A stretch of DNA of 64,000 nucleotides, taken from Chitinophagaceae bacterium (GTDB taxonomy: Bacteria; Bacteroidota; Bacteroidia; Chitinophagales; Chitinophagaceae). Position numbers and translations under genes: made by a program. Each line of letters starts with the position of its first letter. The first letter of the stretch is position 1. Shown piece by piece: positions 34,711 through 42,354 of the stretch. Location: NCBI GenBank assembly GCA_016720565.1, contig JADKKJ010000011.1, forward strand, positions 1,319,142 to 1,383,141, given 5' to 3'. The notes beneath the pieces are model-generated. The model was not told the DNA's origin and searched no databases. It saw only the letters and a list, made by a program, of their open reading frames with translations.

Positions 34711-34712
34711 GA

Positions 34713-35180
34713 TCAATGTACAAAAGTCACATTGATGATAATGGAGGGTCCTGCTAAAGGACTATACAATTGTTCAAGGACCAACTGCGTGGAGGTCAGA
34801 CTTTTCAAATTAAAATCTGAACTGCCCCCGGTAAATAATGGAGTAGAGATATGAAGGGTAGTTTCGCTGTTAAGCCAGTTCCAGGTAAATGGACGATCGG
34901 TTGGATCAGCAGGATCACATTTAGTGGCGCCTTCATTGATATTTCCGGTTCCGCCAGCCGAAAAACTCAGGATATTATCTTTTGCACAGGGAGAAAATGG
35001 GGGGTTCATGGCAGATACATCCGTACCATTTGCGGAAGCTGAACTGAATTTCCAGGTTCCCGTGGTGGACAATAATTCCGTCTTTGTTTTTTGAGGAGCC
35101 GGGTTATCGCTTTTGCTGCAGGAAATGGAAAAAATGGCAAGGGAAGCTAATATGGCTAAGAAACCGATCTTGATCTTCAT
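34713..35180 (-). CDS. Lipocalin-like lipoprotein, paralogue A
   Basis: A 155-residue lipoprotein (lipobox SISC) with a beta-rich domain opening GTWKFSSASANGTDVSA and containing CAKDNILSFSAGGTG, NEGATKC, FTWNWLNSETTLHIS and TPLFTGGSSDF. This pattern resembles lipocalin-like domains of Bacteroidota; the ligand is unknown. About 100 residues match closely the C-terminal domain of the next gene upstream, showing tandem duplication. Confidence 0.75.
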   Translation of the reverse strand: MKIKIGFLAILASLAIFSISCSKSDNPAPQKTKTELLSTTGTWKFSSASANGTDVSAMNPPFSPCAKDNILSFSAGGTGNINEGATKCDPADPTDRPFTWNWLNSETTLHISTPLFTGGSSDFNLKSLTSTQLVLEQLYSPLAGPSIIINVTFVH

Positions 35181-35244
35181 AGTAATAATGTTAAGTGAAT
35201 TTATTTATTCATCCTTTCTGCCCCAAAATAGTGCCAGTTTTTAA

Positions 35245-35904
35245 TCAATGTATAAAGGTCACCTCCACGTTTTGCGGTATACCGCTTAGTGTTATTGTCT
35301 GACTAAGAACCATTTGTGTACTTGATAGAGTCACAATATTGAAGGTATTGCTTCCACCTGTAAACAGGGTGGAAGAGATAAATAATTGGGTCTCGCTTGC
35401 CACAAAATTCCAGGTAAATGGGGTGGTCTGGGGATCGCCCGCATTGCATTTGGTAGCGCCTTCATCATTGGTGCCTGTGCCTGCAGCGGCGAAGGTCAGG
35501 ATATTATCCTTCTGGCAGGTTTGAAGAAAGGCAGATACATCTGTGAGACCCACTTTTGCATTGCTGAATTTCCAGGTGGTCCTGGTAATGAAATATTTTT
35601 TGGTACCATTTACAGTAAAGCTTTTGGATCCGGTACATCCATTACTGTTCTTAGCGGTAATGGTATAGGCTCCGGGTGCCAGCGCGGTAAAATTGCCTGT
35701 ATTTACAAAGGTGGTTCCGTCTATGCTGTACGTAAAACCGGAGCCCCCGGTAGCAGTGGCAGTAATGGTGCCATTGCTGGCATCAGAATTAGTAACGGTT
35801 GCCGTTATATCGATGGTTTCGCAGTTCTTGTTCTTGTCTTTGGAACAGCCTGCGAAAAAAATAAATAAAGAAAGTATAGCCGTAAGGCGGAACAAATATT
35901 TCAT
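35245..35904 (-). CDS. Lipocalin-like lipoprotein with SprB-type repeat, paralogue B
   Basis: From ATG 35904 a 219-residue lipoprotein (lipobox FFAGC). After the lipobox comes one Ig/SprB-like repeat (about 25-105, with TATATGGSGFTYSIDGTTF and APGAYTITAKNSNGCTGSKS), a module seen in gliding adhesins. The lipocalin-like domain shared with the downstream gene follows (TTWKFSNAKVGLTDVSA, CQKDNILTFAAAGTG, NEGATKC). The open frame extends 47 codons upstream but the signal peptide sets the start. Confidence 0.75.
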   Translation of the reverse strand: MKYLFRLTAILSLFIFFAGCSKDKNKNCETIDITATVTNSDASNGTITATATGGSGFTYSIDGTTFVNTGNFTALAPGAYTITAKNSNGCTGSKSFTVNGTKKYFITRTTWKFSNAKVGLTDVSAFLQTCQKDNILTFAAAGTGTNDEGATKCNAGDPQTTPFTWNFVASETQLFISSTLFTGGSNTFNIVTLSSTQMVLSQTITLSGIPQNVEVTFIH

Positions 35905-36071
35905 AATTGATGGTTTGCGGTCCAAAATAGGCAAAGTTTTTATGAGAAGGAAGGTGGAAATACTCAAAAAACAGGGATATTTCCCTCCGCTTGTCATTAC
36001 GGCAAATAATTTGCAAGAGGAGCTTCGTAATTTGCCATCCACCATTAGTCCCTTTACTTAATTAAGCAAAC

Positions 36072-37070
36072 ATGTTAAAGACCGCAGATGATATTCGGCA
36101 GTTAAATGAAAAGATCAGTTATGCAGGACAGTTCACGGATAAACTCCGCGAGGAGATCGGCCATGTGATCATCGGACAAACCTATATGCTCGATCGTTTG
36201 CTGATCGGTTTGTTAAGTAATGGACATGTATTGCTGGAGGGAGTACCCGGACTGGCAAAAACACTGACCATAAAATCCATGGCCACCGCCATTCATGCCA
36301 GGTTCAGTCGTATACAATTCACCCCCGACCTGCTGCCTGCCGATGTGATCGGTACCATGATCTATAACCAGCAACGAAATGAATTCGTCGTTAGGAAGGG
36401 TCCCATATTCGCCAATTTCATCCTGGCAGATGAGATCAACCGTGCTCCTGCAAAAGTGCAGAGCGCATTACTGGAGGCCATGCAGGAAAGGCAGGTAACG
36501 ATTGGCGATGCTACCTATAAACTCGATGAACCTTTTTTAGTGCTGGCCACACAGAACCCGCTGGAGCAGGAAGGAACCTATCCGCTTCCGGAGGCGCAGG
36601 TGGACCGGTTCATCATGAAAGTGATCGTAGATTATCCAAGCATCACCGAAGAGCAGCTGATCCTGCGGCAAGGTGTGCAGGGAAGTTTTCCTTCCATAAA
36701 CCCGGTGGTATCTATCAGTGAAGTGATCAATGCCCGTACTCTCACTCATCAGATCTATATGGATGAAAAGATCGAAAAATATATACTTGATATTGTTTTT
36801 GCCACCAGGAGACCTGACCAGTATAAGCTGGATAAATTGTCGCCGCTGATCTCTTATGGGGCTTCACCCAGGGGAAGCATAAACCTTGGACTAGCCGCCA
36901 AAGCGCAGGCCTTTTTAAATAAAAGAGGTTTTGTGATCCCTGAAGATGTAAGGGCTATTGCCAAAGATGTTTTAAGGCATCGTATCGGACTGACCTATGA
37001 GGCGGAGGCGGAGAATGTGAAAGTGGAGGATGTGGTGGATGATGTGATGCGAATGATCAATGTTCCCTAA
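36072..37070 (+). CDS. MoxR-family AAA ATPase
   Basis: A 332-residue chaperone-like ATPase. It has Walker A-like GVPGLAKTLTIKSMA, Walker B ILADEINRAPAKVQSALLEA with MQERQVTIGD after it, sensor TQNPLEQEGTYPLPEAQVDR and a C-terminal lid (LISYGASPRGSINLGLAAKA). MoxR proteins remodel or load partners that carry von Willebrand A domains. This gene heads a four-gene cluster with a DUF58 protein, a BatD-like protein and a VWA protein. The lead gene follows a divergent lipoprotein gene by 167 bp. Confidence 0.93.
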   Translation: MLKTADDIRQLNEKISYAGQFTDKLREEIGHVIIGQTYMLDRLLIGLLSNGHVLLEGVPGLAKTLTIKSMATAIHARFSRIQFTPDLLPADVIGTMIYNQQRNEFVVRKGPIFANFILADEINRAPAKVQSALLEAMQERQVTIGDATYKLDEPFLVLATQNPLEQEGTYPLPEAQVDRFIMKVIVDYPSITEEQLILRQGVQGSFPSINPVVSISEVINARTLTHQIYMDEKIEKYILDIVFATRRPDQYKLDKLSPLISYGASPRGSINLGLAAKAQAFLNKRGFVIPEDVRAIAKDVLRHRIGLTYEAEAENVKVEDVVDDVMRMINVP

Positions 37071-37100
37071 ACGCTAATCCCTAATCTCTAAACTTGTTGT

Positions 37101-37973
37101 TTGCTAACTACTTCCGAAATAATTAAAAAAGTCCGGGCGCTGGAGATCAAAAGTAAAAAGATCACTACCGATCTGTTTACCGGAGAATACCACAGCGCCT
37201 TCAAGGGCAAGGGTATGTCGTTTAAGGAAGTAAGGGAATATGCTGCCGGCGATGATATCCGTTTCATTGATTGGAATGTGTCCGCCCGGTTCGGGCATCC
37301 TTTCAGTAAAGTTTTTGAAGAAGAAAGGGAGTTGACGGTTATGCTGATGGTAGATATCAGCAATAGTTCCTTATTCGGCACGGTATATTCAACCAAACGG
37401 GAACTGATCACCGAACTGGCCGCAGTGATCGCGTTTTCGGCGGTAAATAATAATGATAAAGTGGGGGTGATCTTTTACAGCGATCTTATTGAAAAATATA
37501 TTCCGCCTAAAAAAGGAAAACAGCATGCGCTTTATATTGTCAGGGAATTATTAAGCATGGAGGCAAAAGGAAAAGGCACCATGATGAGTAAGGCATTGAA
37601 ATTCTTTACTAACAGCACCCGGCAGAAAAGTATTGCCTTTGTATTAAGTGATATGATCGATGAGGATTATAAAGACGCGCTGCGTATCGCTTCCAGGAAA
37701 CATGATGTGATCGGTTTAAAGATCTATGACCGGATGGATAAGGACCTTCCTGATATGGGACTTATCAGGGTTCGGGATGCAGAATCCGGAAAGCAGCGAT
37801 GGGTGGATACCAGCAACTCCTATGTTCGCTATGACCATGAACAACAGTTCTTCCGTCTTACTGACCAGGCCGTTCAGTATTTCAAATCGGCAGGGTCCGA
37901 CCTGCTGCATATAAGGACAGGGGATGATTATGTAAAAGTGTTGCAACGATTTTTCTTAAGCCGAAACCGCTGA
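37101..37973 (+). CDS. DUF58 domain protein
   Basis: A 290-residue cytoplasmic protein with a TTG start and the DUF58 signature (GEYHSAFKGKGMSFKEVREY, GDDIRFIDWNVSAR). A VWA-like region follows (MLMVDISNSSLFGT, DKVGVIFYSD, LSDMIDEDYKDALR). DUF58 proteins are standard partners of MoxR ATPases; their precise action is not known. It lies 30 bp after moxR and 2 bp before the next gene. The gap before it carries four CTAAN-type heptads. Confidence 0.88.
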   Translation: MLTTSEIIKKVRALEIKSKKITTDLFTGEYHSAFKGKGMSFKEVREYAAGDDIRFIDWNVSARFGHPFSKVFEEERELTVMLMVDISNSSLFGTVYSTKRELITELAAVIAFSAVNNNDKVGVIFYSDLIEKYIPPKKGKQHALYIVRELLSMEAKGKGTMMSKALKFFTNSTRQKSIAFVLSDMIDEDYKDALRIASRKHDVIGLKIYDRMDKDLPDMGLIRVRDAESGKQRWVDTSNSYVRYDHEQQFFRLTDQAVQYFKSAGSDLLHIRTGDDYVKVLQRFFLSRNR

Positions 37974-37975
37974 TA

Positions 37976-38857
37976 GTGTACCGAACCCTGCTCATATTTC
38001 TATTCTGCTTATTGCCTGCCGCCTTGCTCCATTCACAGGAGCCCGGTATTACTGTGTCGGCCGACAAGCAAAAAATAGTACTGGGGGAAACCTTTCAGCT
38101 TAACCTGAAGGCAGTTTATCCATCAGGTTCGGGAATTAAAACAGGGTTCGACAGCATTGCCCATTTTGAATTTTCGGCGGAGCCAAAAAAAGACAGTAGT
38201 GTGGCCAACCAACTGGTGACCCTGAATATAGTTTATACACTTACCAGTTTCGATTCTGGGCATTGGGTGATACCGGCCCTGGTGCTAAATAATAAATGGC
38301 ATTCAGATTCTATTCCCATCGATGTGCAGTTCTCAGATTTTGATACCAGTCAGCCTTACCACAGCATTAAAGATATCCTGGAAGTAAGTGTAGAAAAGAA
38401 AACAGACTGGTACTGGTATCTGATCGGCGGAGCCGTATTACTGGCAATTGTGATCGTTTATTTACGCAGGAGAAAGAAAAGAAATGACCCTGTAGTAGTA
38501 AAGGAAGGGTTAGATCCATATAAAGAGGCCATACTGGAATTAAAGAAACTGAATACAGAGAACCTGGAGCCTAAACTTTATTATTCAAAGCTGGTACTGG
38601 TGCTGAGGATCTACCTCAAGCGAAAAAAGAATATACAGTCGTTGCAGAAAACAACGGCCGACCTGCTGATCAAAATAAAAGAATTATCGCTGAGCCGGGA
38701 AGAACTGGATAAACTTGGACAGGCTTTGCGTATGGCTGATATGGTGAAATTCGCGAAATACATTCCGGAAGTGACCGACCGGGAGACTTCGTTCAATGCG
38801 ATCAGTTCAGTAATAGGATCAATAGAATCAGCCAGCGTTTCCTCAATTCCGCAATAA
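37976..38857 (+). CDS. BatD-like membrane protein
   Basis: A 293-residue protein from a GTG start, with a signal peptide (ending AALLHSQ). A beta-rich domain covers about 22-125 (GITVSADKQKIVLGETFQLN, HWVIPALVLNNKWHSDSIPI), one transmembrane helix lies at about 140-160 (LIGGAVLLAIVIVYLRRRKK), and a helical cytoplasmic tail follows. Its position between DUF58 and BatA and its topology point to the BatD/oxygen-tolerance family. Its stop codon shares a base with the batA start (ATAATG overlap). Confidence 0.7.
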   Translation: MYRTLLIFLFCLLPAALLHSQEPGITVSADKQKIVLGETFQLNLKAVYPSGSGIKTGFDSIAHFEFSAEPKKDSSVANQLVTLNIVYTLTSFDSGHWVIPALVLNNKWHSDSIPIDVQFSDFDTSQPYHSIKDILEVSVEKKTDWYWYLIGGAVLLAIVIVYLRRRKKRNDPVVVKEGLDPYKEAILELKKLNTENLEPKLYYSKLVLVLRIYLKRKKNIQSLQKTTADLLIKIKELSLSREELDKLGQALRMADMVKFAKYIPEVTDRETSFNAISSVIGSIESASVSSIPQ

Positions 38858-39867
38858 TGTTATACGAGTATTTGCAAAATATGGAGTTCGCTTTTCCCCT
38901 GGCATTCGGGTTGTATCTGCTATTGCCGGTACTGATCATTCTTTACATCCGTAAAGAAAAAAAAGAACAGGGGATCATTGTTTCCACCAGCAGCACATTT
39001 GCTGTCAGATCATGGAAGTCGAGATTCAGGCATTTACCTTTTATTTTCCGGTTGCTTACCATTATTGCCCTGGTCATTGCTATTGCGCGTCCGCAAAAAA
39101 GAAACCAGGAGCAGCGTACCGAAGGTGAAGGCATCGATATTGTTTTATGTATGGATGTGAGCGGAAGTATGGGTTCCAGGGATATTCTTCCTTCAAGGAT
39201 GGAAGTGGCCAAAGAAGTGGCGGAACAATTTGTAAGGGGAAGGCCGGTAGACAGGATAGGCCTGGTGATCTTTTCCGGTGAAAGTTTTACGCAGTGCCCT
39301 ATTACCAATGACAGGAATACACTGATCACCCAGATCAGGAATTTGGAGAGCAGGCGCTACCTGGCCGATGGAACGGTGATTGGTGAAGGATTGGCTACGG
39401 CGGTGGATCGTTTATCACAGAGTAAATCAAAATCGAAGGTGATCATTTTGCTGACGGATGGCAAAGAGGATCCGCCGGAGACCAGGCTGATCGATCCGCT
39501 CACGGCCATTGAGATAGCCCGAACAAAAGAGGTGAAGGTTTATACCATTGGTATGAGTGCAGCGAATACCGATCTTTCTTCGAATATGCCGGTGGTAAAA
39601 GGGAAAAAGAATCCTTCCATTGATTTTCTGGATGAGGCCCTTTTGCAAAAGATAGCCACGGAGACGGGTGGGCAATATTTCAGAGCCAGGAGCAGGGAAG
39701 GGCTTTCCAATATTTATAAGCAGATCGACCAGCTGGAGAAATCGAAAGTGGAGCTGTTGACTATTGAACGAATTGAAGAAAGGTTTCTGCCGTTTATGCT
39801 GGCAGCCTTGTTTTTTTTGATGATCGAAGTTATTCTTAGGACTACGGTCTTCAAAAGGTTTCCTTAA
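38857..39867 (+). CDS. batA: VWA-domain membrane protein BatA
   Basis: A 336-residue protein with helices at about 12-30 and 60-78, a von Willebrand A domain with a complete MIDAS (DVSGSMGSRD, later LLTDGKEDPP) at about 95-290, and a C-terminal helix (FMLAALFFLMIEVIL). This is the BatA layout. In Bacteroides the bat genes affect aerotolerance; the mechanism is unclear. BatB, BatC and BatE do not follow; the next gene is rsgA, so this is a shortened cluster. Confidence 0.88.
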   Translation: MLYEYLQNMEFAFPLAFGLYLLLPVLIILYIRKEKKEQGIIVSTSSTFAVRSWKSRFRHLPFIFRLLTIIALVIAIARPQKRNQEQRTEGEGIDIVLCMDVSGSMGSRDILPSRMEVAKEVAEQFVRGRPVDRIGLVIFSGESFTQCPITNDRNTLITQIRNLESRRYLADGTVIGEGLATAVDRLSQSKSKSKVIILLTDGKEDPPETRLIDPLTAIEIARTKEVKVYTIGMSAANTDLSSNMPVVKGKKNPSIDFLDEALLQKIATETGGQYFRARSREGLSNIYKQIDQLEKSKVELLTIERIEERFLPFMLAALFFLMIEVILRTTVFKRFP

Positions 39868-39902
39868 TAATTATTAATTACTGATTATTGGTTTTACGTG
39901 GG

Positions 39903-39938
39903 CATAACTCCTAACTACTAACTCCTAACTGCTAACTT
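39903..39938. repeat. CTAACTN heptad array running into the rsgA promoter
   Basis: Five units (CATAACT, CCTAACT, ACTAACT, CCTAACT, GCTAACT) at exact 7-bp spacing. The last unit plus TTG makes TAACTTTG, the -7 box of rsgA. Confidence 0.75.
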
Positions 39939-39940
39939 TG
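39933..39940 (+). promoter_or_regulatory. -7 box (TAACTTTG) of rsgA
   Basis: Consensus match three bases before ATG 39944, built partly from the last heptad of the adjoining array. It predicts a leaderless transcript and argues against the TTG at 39938 as start. Confidence 0.45.
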
Positions 39941-39943
39941 CTT

Positions 39944-40873
39944 ATGGTTGCGCAGGTTTACAAATCCACAGGAAGCTGGTATACACTAAAAGACGAGCAG
40001 GGCAAATTCTGGAACGGCCGGGTAAAAGGCGTTCTGAAACTGGATAATATTACCAGTACCAATCCGCTGGCAGTGGGAGATATGGTAGAAGTGGAGCTGG
40101 AAAGCGAGCTGGACAATTCAGTAATGATCCTTTCAATTGCCGACCGGCATAATTATATCAACCGTCAATCCCCCCGGCATAAGCATCAGCATCATATTGT
40201 GGCATCGAATATGGACCAGGCGGTGCTGATCGTTACGTTAAGGGAGCCAAGGACCAGCCAGGGTTTTATAGACCGCTTCCTGGTGGCTGCGGAAATGTAT
40301 CATGTTACCCCCATTATTGTTTTCAATAAATCAGATCTCTATAAACAGAAGGATATGGACCAATTCGCCCATTACCTGTCCATGTATGGAGCGATCGGTT
40401 ATAAGGTCTTGCTGGTAAGCGCGGAGAAAAAAGAAGGAGTAGAGGAATTAAAGGCCATTCTGAAGGACAAGACCAGTTTATTAAGCGGGCATAGCGGGGT
40501 GGGTAAATCATCCCTGCTGAACCTTATTTCCCCCGGCATACAATTAAAGACGGGCGAGATCAGTGGCTGGAGCGGTAAGGGCCAGCATACAACCACGTTT
40601 GCGGAAATGTTCGACCTGTCCTTTGGGGGCCGTGTGATCGATACTCCGGGTATGCGTGAATTTGGCCTGGTGGATATTGAAAAGCAGGAACTCTCCCATT
40701 ATTTTCCGGAGATGCGCGACCGGTTAACTAATTGCCAGTTCAATAATTGCCTGCATGTGAATGAACCTGGTTGCGCCATTAAAGAGGCAGTGATCAATAA
40801 AGAGATCGAAGAAGACAGGTATGTGAGTTATGTGAATATCCTGGATTCTCTGGGGGAGGTCAGCAATTATTAA
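39944..40873 (+). CDS. rsgA: Ribosome small-subunit GTPase RsgA
   Basis: RsgA assists late maturation of the 30S subunit. From ATG 39944 it is 309 residues: an N-terminal OB fold (about 1-70), a circularly permuted GTPase with G4 VFNKSDLY before G1 SGHSGVGKSSLLN and G3 DTPGMREFG, and a C-terminal zinc knuckle (CQFNNCLHVNEPGC). The order G4-G5-G1-G3 is the family hallmark. It is convergent with the next gene across an AT-rich palindrome. Confidence 0.96.
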   Translation: MVAQVYKSTGSWYTLKDEQGKFWNGRVKGVLKLDNITSTNPLAVGDMVEVELESELDNSVMILSIADRHNYINRQSPRHKHQHHIVASNMDQAVLIVTLREPRTSQGFIDRFLVAAEMYHVTPIIVFNKSDLYKQKDMDQFAHYLSMYGAIGYKVLLVSAEKKEGVEELKAILKDKTSLLSGHSGVGKSSLLNLISPGIQLKTGEISGWSGKGQHTTTFAEMFDLSFGGRVIDTPGMREFGLVDIEKQELSHYFPEMRDRLTNCQFNNCLHVNEPGCAIKEAVINKEIEEDRYVSYVNILDSLGEVSNY

Positions 40874-40890
40874 TTAATAATTAATAATCA

Positions 40891-41211
40891 TCATGCGATC
40901 TTCCGTTCTGTCATCCTCCCTTCAAGCACATTCACCAGTTCGATCACGGCTTTATTATCCCTGTTCCGCGCGTCGCGGGTCTTGGTAGGGAAAATAGTGA
41001 TACCGTTGTAAATGCTGTAATGCAGGGTGAGGTTATGTCTTTTGAAACGGAATTCCCAGGCAATCGTATCAAAATCATCTTCTTTATGGGAAAAGCTGAG
41101 TTTGAGGTCTTCGCTGAGCAGGTCAGCGATGCGATAGAATTCTTTTAATCCTCCGGCATCGGAAATGACGGCTTCGGTACAGCCCATTGCTGTTCGTAGG
41201 GTGAGGCTCAT
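40891..41211 (-). CDS. Conserved small cytoplasmic protein, unknown function
   Basis: A 106-residue protein with alternating helix and strands (LKEFYRIADLLSEDLKLSFS, DTIAWEFRFKRHNLTLHYSI, NKAVIELVNVLEGRMTERKI). No signal peptide or membrane helix. I do not recognise the family. Good amino-acid composition and lack of overlap with other genes support coding. Confidence 0.6.
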   Translation of the reverse strand: MSLTLRTAMGCTEAVISDAGGLKEFYRIADLLSEDLKLSFSHKEDDFDTIAWEFRFKRHNLTLHYSIYNGITIFPTKTRDARNRDNKAVIELVNVLEGRMTERKIA

Positions 41212-41297
41212 GATAAGGTTTTTACAATTAGCGCGTATCTGCTTACTGATACAACACTAAGACATGGATATTGTTTTTATAGCTGCATTCAAAAGTT

Positions 41298-41492
41298 CTA
41301 ACTTCTGAATTTTTTTGCTTTTTTCATGTCTTTAGCGGCTTTGGGATCGCCACTCAGGATCTTTTCCGCACCTACATTCTTTCCATTGCTTGGACAGCCA
41401 TATTTTGGTTTGAACACACTATTCCAGAGTTTACAGGATGATAACAATATCATCATAGTAAGAATGATCGTATAGTATCTGAGGCTGCGCAT
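41298..41492 (-). CDS. Small lipoprotein, unknown function
   Basis: From ATG 41492 a 64-residue product with a lipoprotein signal (YYTIILTMMILLSSC) and a short basic tail containing YGCPSNGKNVGAEKILSGD. Small lipoproteins with the CPSNGKN-type motif recur in Bacteroidota, role unknown. A longer frame from 41537 would bury the signal. Confidence 0.6.
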   Translation of the reverse strand: MRSLRYYTIILTMMILLSSCKLWNSVFKPKYGCPSNGKNVGAEKILSGDPKAAKDMKKAKKFRS

Positions 41493-41555
41493 TATGGAGT
41501 TGTTGACGAATTTAACCAATATAAATGGTGGGGGCAAAGTAAAATTACGATAGGG

Positions 41556-41706
41556 AGGTTGAGGGGTTGAGGGGTTGAGGGGTTGAGGGGTTGAAGAACT
41601 CAGTTGAGAGGTTGAGAGGTTGAGGGGTTGAGGGAAAACGCTATTAGTAAGAGTGGCCGCTCAACTTCTCAACAGCTCAACCAGCCGAAGGCCTCAACCT
41701 CTCAAC
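41556..41706. repeat. Inverted pair of 8-bp arrays (GTTGAGNN / CTCAACNN)
   Basis: About nine GTTGAGNN units from 41557 to 41635, a 25-base spacer, then about seven CTCAACNN units to 41706, just before the carbonic anhydrase stop codon. The halves are complementary and could fold as one hairpin. Confidence 0.85.
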
Positions 41707-41709
41707 CCA

Positions 41710-42228
41710 TCAACTTCCCTTATACCATTCCGCATACTTCACATAATTGTTCGCTATCCGCTCTATCTGCCCTTTCACCAACTCTCCCGAAATGTCTTTT
41801 ACTTTTTTAGCAGGCACACCGGCATAAATGCTGTTCGGTTCGCAGATCGTATTTTCCAGCACTACGGCCCCGGCGGCAATAATAGTATTTGAATGTACCA
41901 CAGCCAGGTCCATAATGATGGCCCCCATACCTACCAGCACATTATCGTGCAGGGTGCATCCATGTACGATGGCATGATGCCCTATCGACACATTGTTTCC
42001 GATGGTAGTACCGCATTTTTCAAAGGTGCAGTGAATACAGGCCCCGTCCTGCACGTTGACTTTATTCCCCATTTTTATAAAATTCACATCTCCTCGTACT
42101 ACCGCATTGAACCAGAAGCTGCAATCATCGCCGGTTATTACATCCCCCACGATGGTGGAGTTGGGAGCGAGGAAGCAGTTTTGGCCGAACTGGGGGAGGA
42201 TATTGTTGATTGGAAGAAGTAATGCCAT
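41710..42228 (-). CDS. Gamma-class carbonic anhydrase family protein
   Basis: From ATG 42228 a 172-residue left-handed beta-helix protein with hexapeptide repeats (NSTIVGDVITGDDCSFWFNA, VRGDVNFIKMGNKVNVQDGA). Likely zinc-ligand histidines are in CIHCTF, SIGHHAIVHGC and nearby. It resembles YrdA/PaaY/CaiE proteins; activity is often not proven. The open frame extends 35 codons upstream through an octad array, giving a proline-rich artefact (QPLNPSTPQPLNPSTP); the family start is ATG 42228. Confidence 0.9.
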   Translation of the reverse strand: MALLLPINNILPQFGQNCFLAPNSTIVGDVITGDDCSFWFNAVVRGDVNFIKMGNKVNVQDGACIHCTFEKCGTTIGNNVSIGHHAIVHGCTLHDNVLVGMGAIIMDLAVVHSNTIIAAGAVVLENTICEPNSIYAGVPAKKVKDISGELVKGQIERIANNYVKYAEWYKGS

Positions 42229-42235
42229 ATTTAAA

Positions 42236-42316
42236 GTTGAGCTGTTGAGCTGTTGAGGGGTTGAGGGGTTGAGGGGTTGAGGGGTTGAGGGGTTGAGGGG
42301 TTGAGCTGTTGGGTGT
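42236..42316. repeat. GTTGAGNN octad array, one orientation
   Basis: About ten units at 8-bp spacing, six of them identical GTTGAGGG, between the divergent carbonic anhydrase and aminotransferase starts. Confidence 0.85.
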
Positions 42317-42354
42317 TTAGGCAAAACTACCAACTAATTCCTTTCTTTGCAGGA

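Noticed and set aside
34713..35904. Considered the two lipoproteins as one gene split by a frameshift
   Set aside because: Each has its own signal peptide and lipobox and a full copy of the shared domain, so they are tandem paralogues.
42236..42316. GTTGAG and GTTCAA arrays considered as CRISPR arrays
   Set aside because: Units are only 7-8 bp, lie edge to edge with no unique spacers, and no cas genes are near.
42229..42333. 35-codon N-terminal extension of the gamma-carbonic anhydrase
   Set aside because: It is a translated octad array (repeating PLNPSTPQ); the family starts at the ATG at 42228.
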